Below are positions 1 to 8,043 of a stretch of DNA of 64,000 bases, piece after piece. How positions within the stretch are numbered: the stretch's first letter is position 1; every line of letters starts with the position of its first letter. Both the position numbers and the translations under genes were made by a program. Under the pieces are notes generated by a model. The model did no database searches, was not told where the DNA came from, and was given only the letters and a program-made list of their open reading frames with translations. The stretch comes from Streptomyces genisteinicus (GTDB lineage Bacteria; Actinomycetota; Actinomycetes; Streptomycetales; Streptomycetaceae), in the NCBI RefSeq assembly GCF_014489615.1, contig NZ_CP060825.1, positions 4,722,501 through 4,786,500 of the forward strand, written 5' to 3'.

Positions 1-456
1 TCGGGCAACCCTGCCGCCTTCCGTGCCTTCCTCGCGGGGGAGACCAAGCCCGCCGACTACAACGCAGACTGGCTGGAGACCGTGCGAAAGGCGACGGAGA
101 GCGGCAAGCGCATGGTGCGCGTCCACGTCCTGTCCCGCCCGCTAACGCCGTACCTCCGCTACGAGCTGAGCTGGGGTTACCAGACGAACATGACGGCGGG
201 TGAGGAGTTCTACATCCTCGACACGACCGACCGCCCGAATCCGCTGGAGGGTGTGCCCGATTTCTGGCTCTTCGACGGCTGGCAGCCTGTGGTGCTCAAC
301 TACGACGAGAATGGCGCGTTCAGCGGGCCGACGTTCGTCCCGGCACCGGGGGCGTTGCCCACGGGCGAGGAGTACGAGTACGTGACGCATCGAAGCGTCG
401 CCCTGGCCATGTCGGTGCCCTTCACCGAGTGGTGGGGGAAGCACGGAGCAGCGTGA
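1..456 (+). CDS. DUF6879-type protein, 5' end outside window
   Basis: The frame is open from the first base, so the gene begins upstream; only the last 151 residues are seen. The visible part runs through FRAFLAGE, DWLETVRKA and GEEFYILD, and ends with a W-rich segment (DFWLFDGW). This matches the actinomycete family I know as DUF6879, which is usually encoded beside a helix-turn-helix regulator. Its molecular function is not known. Its stop overlaps the start of the next gene (GTGA at 453-456), so the two are translationally coupled and probably act together. A shorter version from the GTG at 82 is possible, but the conserved FRAFLAGE part lies upstream of it. Family membership is fairly sure; the role is not. 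Confidence 0.75.
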   Translation, partial: SGNPAAFRAFLAGETKPADYNADWLETVRKATESGKRMVRVHVLSRPLTPYLRYELSWGYQTNMTAGEEFYILDTTDRPNPLEGVPDFWLFDGWQPVVLNYDENGAFSGPTFVPAPGALPTGEEYEYVTHRSVALAMSVPFTEWWGKHGAA

Positions 457-968
457 ATCAGGCAGAACTCGGCGCCGCGCTGCGGGCGCTGCGGCAGGCG
501 TCCGGCAAGGAGGCCAAGGCCGTCGCCCGCAGCGCAGTCATGTCGACCGCCAAGCTGTCGAAGATCGAGAATGGCCGTGTCGCCCCGGCGACGGCGGACG
601 TGGAACGCATCCTCACGGCTTTGGACGTGTCCCCGGAGATCAAGGCCGAGTACCTTGCTGTAGCCCGCGCACAGGCCACAGAGGCAACCGCATGGCGCCT
701 CTTTCGGCGTATGGGCTACCACAAGAAGCGCGCACGGGGGCGAGTAATGCCCCGCGCTGTGCTGCGGTACGTCACGCATCGGATCACCCAGCACCCAGAC
801 ACCGACGTGACGTTCGAGGCCGAGTGCCTCCGCTGCGGCTGGTCGGCGACGCCTTCCGAGGACGGGTCAGCCGTGGACATCGAGTGCATGGGGCACACGG
901 GACGCACCGGCCACGAGGGATTCAGGCGGGTGTGCACGTCGTTCGCTCTGGTGGTGCGGGCGGGGTGA
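453..968 (+). CDS. XRE-type HTH protein fused to a DUF7848-like domain
   Basis: Residues 1-70 form a Cro/C1-type helix-turn-helix (ELGAALRALRQ, STAKLSKIENGR, ADVERILTALDVS) followed by the WRLFRRMGYHKK segment that normally leads into a ligand-type C-terminal half (DUF5753). Here that half is absent. Instead the frame runs directly into about 70 residues starting at MPRAVLRYVTHRITQHP and containing ECLRCGW and ECMGHTG, which I recognise as a small family, I believe DUF7848, usually encoded as a separate gene. An internal ATG at 747 has its own purine-rich leader (cgggggcgag), so the second domain may also be made alone. GTG 453 was chosen because it makes the GTGA overlap with the upstream gene. 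The protein is probably a DNA-binding regulator. Confidence 0.7.
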   Translation: MNQAELGAALRALRQASGKEAKAVARSAVMSTAKLSKIENGRVAPATADVERILTALDVSPEIKAEYLAVARAQATEATAWRLFRRMGYHKKRARGRVMPRAVLRYVTHRITQHPDTDVTFEAECLRCGWSATPSEDGSAVDIECMGHTGRTGHEGFRRVCTSFALVVRAG

Positions 969-1233
969 CGGAAGAGGCGCACGCCGGGAACGGTCTGGCG
1001 ACCTTGCTCCACGACTCGCCCCTGGCAAGGGCTGCCGCCCCTGCTGTACGCAGCGATGTGACCACCGGCGCAAGGAAGTCGGCACGCCAGTGCTGCACGG
1101 TCTCCGGTTCCATGCCGCTCGCGTCGACCACAGCACCCACCCTCGCTTCGAGGACGGCGGCACCCTGCGATGCGTCGTCGCCAGTCCACCCGTCTACGTG
1201 CTGGGCTATCAGTGCCCACGTCAGCTTGATCAT
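922..1233 (-). CDS. small hypothetical protein
   Basis: This 103-residue protein begins MIKLTWALIAQHVDGW and contains an acidic/alanine helix-rich middle (GAAVLEARVGAVVDASG, WRADFLAPVV). The composition looks like a real globular protein rather than a GC shadow. It runs convergent to the HTH gene and overlaps its 3' end by 47 bases. The ATG at 1233 has no convincing ribosome-binding site; the open frame continues upstream to 1344, but that part is proline/serine rich and unconvincing. I do not recognise the family. It could be an accessory gene linked to the neighbouring regulators. Confidence 0.45.
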   Translation of the reverse strand: MIKLTWALIAQHVDGWTGDDASQGAAVLEARVGAVVDASGMEPETVQHWRADFLAPVVTSLRTAGAAALARGESWSKVARPFPACASSVTPPAPPERTTCTPA

Positions 1234-1463
1234 GGGCGGATCGTAGGGTGGCGACGGAGAACCGGGAGAGGGCGACGGGGCGGGGTATGACCCCTTGGCC
1301 CTGTGCTCCGGTCCGCCACGTCTTAGCAGCTCGGGTTCTGCCACGGTTCCAGGGTCGACGAGGGCTTCGCGCCCAAGCGGTCAAGTGAGCACATCTCCGC
1401 AGGTCAGCGGCGGCGCGAGCGTTCTGCAGGGCCTCCGCCGGCACTGCACAGGAATGAGAGGCG

Positions 1464-1865
1464 TCAGGCCGCGGCTTCGCCAGGGTTTTCGTCCTCGCCC
1501 TCCGAGGAGCCGCCCCGCTCGTAGCCCGACACGTCGATCTCGCGGCCGTCCTTAAGTCGCCTCTTGTGCGGGACGACGTTGTGCTTGTCGGGCGATTTCC
1601 GCTGCTCGGTCTCCTGTGTGGAGTCGGCGGCCGACTCGGCATCCTCCGCCTCTGCGGCGCCCTCGGCTTGCCCGGCGCACTCGGCTTTGTCTTCTGTCAT
1701 GCCACGCGGTGTGAGGACCCCGACCACGACAGCCATGCCTACAGTCGCCACCGCGGCTTTGGCGAGGCGGATCGTCCTGGGGTGCTTCTCGGCCCAGTCC
1801 TTTGCCTTCACGCGGAAGGTGGTGGGCTCGCCGTCCTCGGGGGGCGTGGAGTCAGTCACGAGCAC
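1464..1865 (-). CDS. small single-pass membrane protein, hypothetical
   Basis: This 133-residue protein has a short N-terminal region with basic residues (FRVKAKDWAEKHPR), one transmembrane segment at about residues 32-52 (KAAVATVGMAVVVGVL), then a long acidic, alanine-rich stretch (EAEDAESAADSTQETE) and a charged tail (KRRLKDGREIDVSGYERGG). The likely topology is cytoplasmic N-terminus, one membrane span and a mostly extracellular charged tail. GTG codons at 1865 and 1859 are both possible starts. A perfect 7-6-7 inverted repeat lies about 26 bases upstream and could be its operator. The family was not recognised. Confidence 0.6.
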   Translation of the reverse strand: MLVTDSTPPEDGEPTTFRVKAKDWAEKHPRTIRLAKAAVATVGMAVVVGVLTPRGMTEDKAECAGQAEGAAEAEDAESAADSTQETEQRKSPDKHNVVPHKRRLKDGREIDVSGYERGGSSEGEDENPGEAAA

Positions 1866-2210
1866 AGATCTACCGGACCCATCCCTCGCCTGTCAGGCAA
1901 TCACCTGACATCGCCCGATCAGGTTTCGTGGCGCTCGTACGGCCTCGCTCTCTGGTCTGCCCGCCGGGCGGCTCTGCTTGGCGTCGGCCGCGAGGTGCCT
2001 CGCTTCTGATGGCCAAGCTGTGCGGCGAGCGGGTCCGGCTCGTGGCGGTGTGATCTCCCCTGGTCCGCCTTCTGCCGCGACGAGGCGAGGCGCCGGCGCG
2101 GGCAGGGGAGCCCCTGTCGCGTCAGGGAATGCGCATCGAGGGCTGTCGCGTGCTCGGGCGGGGCTCCCGCACCACGTGAACGCACGGGAGCAGCGGGCTC
2201 GAAGGCCCGC
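1866..2210. other. 345-base stretch without a recognisable gene
   Basis: It lies between the 3' end of the AraC gene and the 5' end of a minus-strand hypothetical gene. Apart from the inverted repeats at 1891-1923 it contains only arginine-rich shadow frames. No tRNA or attachment-site-like repeat was recognised. Confidence 0.5.
1891..1910. promoter_or_regulatory. perfect inverted repeat, candidate operator
   Basis: The arms TGTCAGG (1891-1897) and CCTGACA (1904-1910) are exact complements separated by six bases. A further TCAGG (1919-1923) pairs with the same CCTGA. The site sits just upstream of the minus-strand gene starting at 1865, where a repressor would block its promoter. The protein that binds it is unknown; the HTH protein at 453-968 is one candidate by proximity only. 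Confidence 0.45.
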
Positions 2211-3890
2211 TCACCGGCTCCCGGCCGCCTCGCGTTCCTGGTACTCGCGCGGAGAGAGCCCGTGGAAGCGGGAGAAGGCGGCGCTGAACGTGGGGAGGTG
2301 GGCGTATCCGGTCCGGCGCGCGACGGCGCTGGGCGGGGCGCCTCCGGCGAGCAGGTCGCGGGCGACGCGCATGCGGGCGGCGTAGCGCCAGCGGCCGAGT
2401 GTCATGCCTGTCTCGTCGCGGAAGGCGCGGTGGATCTCGGCGCGGACGTCGGCGTCCGGCGTCCCGCCGGCCTCGATGCCCTGTGCTCCGCTGGGCTCGC
2501 CGATGCGGCGCAGGCACTCCATCGCGACAGCACGGGCGCGCGGATCGGTGGGCATCGGCACCGACAGTGCTCGCTGGGCGGCGACCTGGTCCGCGAACAG
2601 GCCGAGGATGTGGCGGGGGTCGTGGCCGTCGGGACGCAGAGCGGACCGGGCGCTGATCGAGCAGAACATCAGGTAGTCGTCCCAGGCGGGCGAGAAACGC
2701 ACCTGCAGCGGCGCGGTCAGGTGGAGGTCGGCGGTGCTCGCGTTGCCCAGGGGCAGGGAGACGGAGTTCTCGCGGAGGCCGGTGACGTGCTCCAGCTCTG
2801 CCGGGATCCAGGTCGCCACCCCCCGCTCCCGCTCGTAGCGCCGGTCGCCGATGTCCAGGTATCCGCTGCCCCGGTACATCCAGCTGAGGACGTGGACGTC
2901 GTTGGTGTGCGACGGGGTGCTGGCCGGGGGCAGCATGTCGGGCGCGGCGGGTGTGTCCGTCTCGCGGATCATCCGGATCAGGTCGTCGGTCTGCCGTGCC
3001 GCCGCCGCCCGCCGGGTCAGACCGGCGGCGCCGGGCCGGGCGAAGAGCTTTCGTCCGAACTCGCGGGGGGTCAGTCCGAATCTCCCCTTGAAGGCCCGGG
3101 TGAGGCCGTTGCGGCTGGCGAAGCCCACCAGGGCGGCCACCTGGTCCACGTCGTAGCCGGCGGCGAGGAACTCCGCGGCCGCGCCGAGCCGGCAGTGCAG
3201 CCGCCACTGCTCGAAGGTGAGCCCGGTGCCGGCGAGGAAGTCACGGCGCAGGGAGCGCGCGCTGGAGAGCACCCGTGATGCCCATTGCTCGACGGTGAGG
3301 TCGAGTGCGGGGTCGCGCATCAGCTCCTCGGCGACGGCTCTGGCGCCGCGGGCTCGCGGCATCGCGGGCGAGGCGAACCCCTCCGGGCTCGGTTCCCGTC
3401 CGGGCCCGGAGAGCACCGGAGGGCGCGAGCCGGGGCGCCGGAGGAGCTCGGCGATCGCCTCCGGGGAGTATCCGTTGCCGCTGAACGGCGTGACCTGGAG
3501 GTTGAAGAGCTGGATCAGCCAGTCGTGCCAGTCGCCGGGAACGTCGAACCGCGTCAGTTCCGGCAACCCCCGGGCCCCGACGCCGGCATGGGGGCACAGA
3601 GGGAAGGCGACCGTGCCCGGCTCGGTGGTGATCGTCTGCCCGCTCCGGCCGTCCGCGGGAGTCTCCGCCCTGCCGTCCGCCGGAGTCCCCGCGTGGCCGT
3701 CTGCCGGAATCCACGCGCCTTCGCCGGCTGTGAGACGGAGCGCCGGCCCGTCGCCGAGGCGCACGTGCGCCGTGCCGGTGCGCACCCACAGCAGCAGCGG
3801 GCGGACCGGCGCGTCCGCCGGACTCCACCGTGCGCCCGGAATCGGCGGAGGGGAGCCGTAAGCGGCGGCGAACGGTGCGGGCGAGGTCAT
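2211..3890 (-). CDS. AraC-family regulator, tandem (double-length) form
   Basis: At 559 residues this is about twice the usual AraC length. Each half has a cupin-like sensor stretch followed by an AraC DNA-binding domain. The first binding domain is at about residues 195-300 (LTVEQWASRVLSSARSLRRDF, GFASRNGLTRAFKGRFGLTPREF); the second is at the C-terminus (TGYAHLPTFSAAFSRFHGLSPREYQ). The first sensor half carries an eight-residue repeat built on PADG (PADGHAGT, PADGRAET). The gene diverges from the siderophore operon, with an iron box in between, so it probably activates that operon on sensing the cognate siderophore, as known for AraC regulators of siderophore uptake. The ligand is not identifiable. 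The family call is firm; the target is inferred from position. Confidence 0.88.
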   Translation of the reverse strand: MTSPAPFAAAYGSPPPIPGARWSPADAPVRPLLLWVRTGTAHVRLGDGPALRLTAGEGAWIPADGHAGTPADGRAETPADGRSGQTITTEPGTVAFPLCPHAGVGARGLPELTRFDVPGDWHDWLIQLFNLQVTPFSGNGYSPEAIAELLRRPGSRPPVLSGPGREPSPEGFASPAMPRARGARAVAEELMRDPALDLTVEQWASRVLSSARSLRRDFLAGTGLTFEQWRLHCRLGAAAEFLAAGYDVDQVAALVGFASRNGLTRAFKGRFGLTPREFGRKLFARPGAAGLTRRAAAARQTDDLIRMIRETDTPAAPDMLPPASTPSHTNDVHVLSWMYRGSGYLDIGDRRYERERGVATWIPAELEHVTGLRENSVSLPLGNASTADLHLTAPLQVRFSPAWDDYLMFCSISARSALRPDGHDPRHILGLFADQVAAQRALSVPMPTDPRARAVAMECLRRIGEPSGAQGIEAGGTPDADVRAEIHRAFRDETGMTLGRWRYAARMRVARDLLAGGAPPSAVARRTGYAHLPTFSAAFSRFHGLSPREYQEREAAGSR

Positions 3891-3941
3891 ACCCCCAGCG
3901 TATGTCCTAACTGCACGGCAGTCTGCGCACGCTTTCGGAGG

Positions 3942-3960
3942 TAAGGTTCACCTAACCTTA
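3942..3960. promoter_or_regulatory. iron box (DmdR1/IdeR-type operator)
   Basis: TAAGGTTCACCTAACCTTA is a near-perfect 19-bp palindrome that fits the actinobacterial iron-box pattern TTAGGTTAGGCTAACCTAA. It lies 52 bases upstream of the AraC start and 70 bases upstream of the siderophore-interacting protein start, so one iron-loaded DmdR1/IdeR-type repressor could switch both directions off when iron is plentiful. Confidence 0.88.
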
Positions 3961-4030
3961 CCGGAGCGCGCCCGTCCGATGCCGGCGTGCGGCTCCTCCC
4001 CTCGAAGCGACCAGAAAGCCCGGTTCCCCC

Positions 4031-5896
4031 ATGCCCAGGACCTCGCGCCGGCTGACCGTGCACCCGCCGACCCTGCGTGAGGCCGAGGTGGTCCGGATCC
4101 TCGACCTCACCCCGGGGATGCGGCGGGTCACGCTGGGCGGCGACCAGCTGCACGCGTTCACCGCGGCGGACGGCTTCGCGCGGCCCGCCTTCGAGTCCCG
4201 GGGCTTCGACGACGACCTCGCGCTCTACTTCGCCCACCCGGGCCGCGGCGAACCGGTGCTCCCGGTCCAGGGAGAGGGGAAGCTGATCGCCCCCCGGGGG
4301 GCCCGGCCTCTGTCGAGGGCCTACACGGTTCGCCGGTGGGACCCGCAGGCCGGCGAGCTCGACGTGGACTTCGTCAGGCACGGGGTGGGCGTGGGAACGA
4401 CCTGGGCGTACCGCGCCACGCCGGGTGACCGGATCCACCTCAGCGGACCGCGCACCTCGAAGACGCTCCCGGCCGGCGCCGACTGGTGGCTCGTGGCGGG
4501 CGACGACACCGCACTCCCCGCGATCGCCCGCCTGCTCGACGAGCTGCCGTCCGACGCCCGGGCGCAGGTGTTCATCGAGATCACCGAGGACGCCCACCGC
4601 CAGGAGCTGCGCCAACTGCCCGGGGTCGACGTGACGTGGCTGGTGCGCTCCGGTGCGGCGGCCGGGCCCGTGTCGCCGCTCACCGAGGCCGTCCGCGGCG
4701 CGCAGTGGTGGCCGGGCCAGGCGTTCGCATGGCTGGCCGGCGAGCACACGGCCGTCCGGGACATCCGCCGCCACCTCGTCGAGGACCGCGGTGTGCCCAA
4801 GGAGGACATCGATTTCACCGGCTACTGGCGCCGCTCCGCGGTCGTCGCCCTGGAGGGCGACGGGGCGGTGCCCGACCCGGAGAGGACGGTCACCCCGTTC
4901 CAGAGGCTCCACGACCTGACCGAACTCGTCGCGCCGCTCGCCATCCGCACCGCCGTCGAGCTGGGCGTTCCCGATCTGCTCTCCCGCGGCACGACCGGCG
5001 TGGCCGAGCTGGCCGCCGAGACGGGTGCCGACGAGCGCGCTCTGGGCAAGCTGCTGCGCTATCTGCACACCCTGGACGTGGTGACCGCGACAGAGCCGGG
5101 TCACTACGCCCTGACTCCCGTCGGCGACGTCCTCACGCTCGACTTCATCGCCGACCGGCTCCACTCCGCGGGGGTGGTCGGTCGCGAGCTGCTCGGGCTG
5201 CACGGACTCACCGAGTCGGTCCGCACCGGCCGGCCCGCCTACGCCTCGGTCACCGGACGGACCTTCGCCGACGTGCGGGCCGAGCAGGACTACGAGGACC
5301 GCCACCTGGAGCGCCTGGCGAAGTTCCAGCCCGCGCTGGCCGGATCGATCGCCACGTCCGATCTGCTCGCCGGAGTCGGGCACCTGGTGATCCACTCCGG
5401 TGGCGCGGGCGCGCACGCCCGTGAGTACGTCGCGGCCCACGAGAGCCTGCGCGTGACGATCTGCGCCCTGCCCGCCCAGGCCGACTGGCTCCGCCGCGAC
5501 CTGCCCGACTCGATTCCCGACGAGCGGCAGCGCGCGCGGGTCGGCGTGCTGGAGCAGTCCGTCTTCGAGCCCGGCCCGGCAGCCGACGCGGTGCTCGTCA
5601 GCCGCGCTTTCAAGACCCTGCCCGACGCCGACGCCGCCCACGCGCTGCGCCGGGCGGCCGAGAACCTCACCCCCGGCGGACGAGTGCTGCTGATCGAGGA
5701 GGTCTTCGACACCGACGGCCTCGACGAGCACGACGGCGAGGAGGACCTCATCGGGCTCGTCTGCCACGGCTCGGGCCTGCGCACCCCGGCCGAGCTGGAC
5801 GCCGTCATCGCGACGGCGGGCCTGACGCGCCGGTCGGCGCGGACGGTCGGCCTGGGCACCACCGTCCACGAACTCGTCCGCTCCACCGCTGACTGA
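4031..5896 (+). CDS. siderophore-interacting FAD reductase fused to a methyltransferase-like domain
   Basis: Residues 1-275 are a siderophore-interacting protein (SIP): the flavin-binding RAYTV motif at 96-100, the GDDTALPAI segment at 158-165, and the family-typical end WLAGEHTAVRDIRRHL to TGYWRR at 264-268. Such proteins reduce ferric siderophores in the cytoplasm to release iron. Residues 287-621 look like an O-methyltransferase: a winged-helix dimerisation region (290-370), then a Rossmann-like part with GGAG (457-460), LTPGGRVLLIEE (546-557) and GLRTPAELDAVI. The usual catalytic HDWxD is KTLPD here (Lys528), so the enzyme may be inactive. It is the first gene of the iron-box operon. No strong ribosome-binding site precedes the ATG. 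The SIP role is firm; the second domain's role is open. Confidence 0.88.
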   Translation: MPRTSRRLTVHPPTLREAEVVRILDLTPGMRRVTLGGDQLHAFTAADGFARPAFESRGFDDDLALYFAHPGRGEPVLPVQGEGKLIAPRGARPLSRAYTVRRWDPQAGELDVDFVRHGVGVGTTWAYRATPGDRIHLSGPRTSKTLPAGADWWLVAGDDTALPAIARLLDELPSDARAQVFIEITEDAHRQELRQLPGVDVTWLVRSGAAAGPVSPLTEAVRGAQWWPGQAFAWLAGEHTAVRDIRRHLVEDRGVPKEDIDFTGYWRRSAVVALEGDGAVPDPERTVTPFQRLHDLTELVAPLAIRTAVELGVPDLLSRGTTGVAELAAETGADERALGKLLRYLHTLDVVTATEPGHYALTPVGDVLTLDFIADRLHSAGVVGRELLGLHGLTESVRTGRPAYASVTGRTFADVRAEQDYEDRHLERLAKFQPALAGSIATSDLLAGVGHLVIHSGGAGAHAREYVAAHESLRVTICALPAQADWLRRDLPDSIPDERQRARVGVLEQSVFEPGPAADAVLVSRAFKTLPDADAAHALRRAAENLTPGGRVLLIEEVFDTDGLDEHDGEEDLIGLVCHGSGLRTPAELDAVIATAGLTRRSARTVGLGTTVHELVRSTAD

Positions 5897-5989
5897 CCCC
5901 CTCGGCTCACCCCCGATCGCACGAGCCTCCCCTCCACTCCACCCCGGCGCATCCCCCGGTCCCGGGGCAGAAGAGAAAGAAACACCACC

Positions 5990-7003
5990 ATGAGCAGCAC
6001 CCTGACAACGAAGCGCGGCCTCGCCGTCGCCGCCGCGCTGATGAGCGCGTCGCTCCTCCTCACCGCCTGCGGCGGCGACGGCGACGGTGCCGCCGACACC
6101 GCCGCCGCCGACACCGGCGGCGAGAAGTCCGCCGGGACCCGCAGCGTCAAGGCCGCGAACGGCACCGTCGAGATTCCCGCCGCCCCCCGGCGGATCGTCA
6201 CGATCGGCAACACGGGCCTGCCCTTCATCGACCTCGGCGGCAAGCCGGTGGGCGTCACCGAGGTGTCCGACTCCGATCTCGCCGTCCTGCCGAAGGAGCA
6301 GAAGGCCGCGTACGAGGCGGCCGAGGTCGTCGGCGGCAGCGGCGGCGACGTGGACCTCGAGAAGCTCGCCGCCCTCGAGCCGGACCTCATCCTGGTCCAG
6401 TTCCACTCGAACGACTGGGACAAGGTCGGCAAGCGGCTCGAGTCGATCGCCCCGACGGTGCTCTGGGGGCTCGACACCGAGTGGAAGGCGTTCGCCGGCG
6501 AGATCGCCACGGCCGGCAACGTCACGGACGAACTCGGCAGGCAGAAGGCGGAGTTCGAGAAGAAGGTCGCCGCGATCAAGGAGACCTACGGCAAGACCAT
6601 CGGCGACACCACGTTCGTCGACGTCTCCCGCGGGGACTGGAGCGACCCCGGAACGTTCTACATCGCCGACATCGGCTGCTCCGAGATCGCCCGGGACGAC
6701 ATCGGCCTCGACCTGCCCGAGGCGGCCGAGGGCAAGGACCCCCTGGCGTACGAGTCCCTGCCGTTCGAGCGGATCACCGGCCTGTCGAAGTACGACGTGA
6801 TCACCTACCCGGTCGACGCCGAGGGCCGGCCGACCGAGCCGTTCGTGCCGGTGACCGAGACCAGCACCTGGAAGGCGCTGCCCACCGTGACCTCCGGTCG
6901 CGCGCTCGGAGTCTTCTGCCCCGGCAACAACTCCTACGGACCGGTCCTGCAGTACCTGGACTCGCTCGACGGCGCGCTGGCGACTCTCGCCGGCAAGCCG
7001 TGA
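5990..7003 (+). CDS. iron-siderophore ABC transporter, substrate-binding lipoprotein
   Basis: The 337-residue protein starts with a lipoprotein signal ending in LLTAC (Cys27), followed by a Gly/Asp/Ala linker. The mature part has the FepB/BtuF-type fold signatures: PRRIVTIGN, GKPVGVTEV, LAALEPDLILVQ and a long helix (ELGRQKAEFEKKVAAIKETYGK) typical of these clamshell proteins. It should be anchored on the outer face of the membrane and hand ferric siderophore to the two permeases downstream. Its stop overlaps the next start (GTGA at 7000-7003). The ligand cannot be read from the sequence; the esterase downstream hints at a triester siderophore. Confidence 0.92.
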   Translation: MSSTLTTKRGLAVAAALMSASLLLTACGGDGDGAADTAAADTGGEKSAGTRSVKAANGTVEIPAAPRRIVTIGNTGLPFIDLGGKPVGVTEVSDSDLAVLPKEQKAAYEAAEVVGGSGGDVDLEKLAALEPDLILVQFHSNDWDKVGKRLESIAPTVLWGLDTEWKAFAGEIATAGNVTDELGRQKAEFEKKVAAIKETYGKTIGDTTFVDVSRGDWSDPGTFYIADIGCSEIARDDIGLDLPEAAEGKDPLAYESLPFERITGLSKYDVITYPVDAEGRPTEPFVPVTETSTWKALPTVTSGRALGVFCPGNNSYGPVLQYLDSLDGALATLAGKP

Positions 7004-8043
7004 CGACCCTCGCCCCGAGACAGCGCGGTCGGGGCACCGAGACGGTGCCCCGACCGCGCCGGCGTGTGCTCGGCCTGGTCCTCGCGCTGGTGGTGCTGAC
7101 GGCCCTGCTGACGCTGAGTGTCATGATCGGGTCCACGGCGATCGCGCCGTCCGTGGTGTGGCACGCGCTGTTCGACCCGTCGGCACACCCCGACCAGTTC
7201 GCGATCCGCGACTTCCGGCTGCCGCGCACGATCGTGGGCCTGGTCGTCGGCGCCGTACTCGGTCTGTCGGGCGCGCTGATCCAGGCCCTCGTCCGCAATC
7301 CGCTGGCCGATCCGGGTGTCCTCGGCGTCCACGCCGGCTCGTCCTTCGCGGTGACGGTCGCCGTGGGCGTGCTCGGCGTCCGCGAAGCCCGGGGCTACAT
7401 GTGGTTCGCGTTCGCCGGGGCGCTGGTCGTCACCCTCCTGGTGCTCGCCCTCGGGTCGACGCGGAAGGGCTCCTCGCCGGTGGTCATGGTGCTCGCCGGG
7501 GTCTGTGTCGGCGCGGTGCTCGGCGGCGCCAGGGAAGCGATCCAGCTGACCGACCCGGACGCCTTCGACGCGATGCGGTACTGGAACGCCGGGTCGATCA
7601 CGGGCCGTCCGCTGGACGTCCTGTGGCCGGTCCTGCCGTTCTTCGCGGTGGCGGCGGTGCTGGCCTTCGCGGTGTCGGGCCCGCTCAACGCGCTGGCCCT
7701 GGGGGACGAGCTGGCCCGCGCCCAGGGGGTCCGGCTGGCACGCACCCGGGTGATCGCGGTGCTCGCACTCACCCTGCTCGCCGGTGGGGCCACCGCGATA
7801 GCGGGACCCGTCGGATTCATCGGACTCATGGTGCCGCACGTCGCCCGCTGGATCGCCGGCCCGGACCAGCGCTGGATCTTCGCGTACAGCGTCCTGCTCG
7901 CTCCGAGCCTGCTGCTGGTCTCCGACATTCTCGGCCGCGTCGTGATGCGCCCCGGCGAGATTCCCGTGGGCATCGTCACCGCCTTCGTCGGCGCTCCCGT
8001 CCTCGTCGTGCTGGTGCGCCGGAGGAAGGCGAGCGGGCTGTGA
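7000..8043 (+). CDS. FecCD-family siderophore ABC permease, subunit 1
   Basis: This 347-residue, strongly hydrophobic protein carries the FecCD hallmarks RLPRTIVGLVVGAVLGLSGALIQ, RNPLADPGVLGV, and near the end GPVGFIGLMVPHVARW and PGEIPVGIVTAFVGAPV. About nine to ten membrane helices are expected. The GTG at 7000 overlaps the lipoprotein stop by four bases; nothing upstream in this frame is plausible protein. It should pair with the permease encoded immediately downstream to form the membrane channel. Confidence 0.93.
   Translation: MTTLAPRQRGRGTETVPRPRRRVLGLVLALVVLTALLTLSVMIGSTAIAPSVVWHALFDPSAHPDQFAIRDFRLPRTIVGLVVGAVLGLSGALIQALVRNPLADPGVLGVHAGSSFAVTVAVGVLGVREARGYMWFAFAGALVVTLLVLALGSTRKGSSPVVMVLAGVCVGAVLGGAREAIQLTDPDAFDAMRYWNAGSITGRPLDVLWPVLPFFAVAAVLAFAVSGPLNALALGDELARAQGVRLARTRVIAVLALTLLAGGATAIAGPVGFIGLMVPHVARWIAGPDQRWIFAYSVLLAPSLLLVSDILGRVVMRPGEIPVGIVTAFVGAPVLVVLVRRRKASGL

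Noticed and set aside
1..2210. Prophage or integrative element boundary
   Set aside because: The small regulators suggest accessory DNA, but no integrase, tRNA or attachment-site repeat was seen.
3887..6406. 839-codon minus-strand frame over the SIP gene
   Set aside because: Antisense to the SIP-methyltransferase and lipoprotein genes and crosses the iron box; no plausible protein composition.
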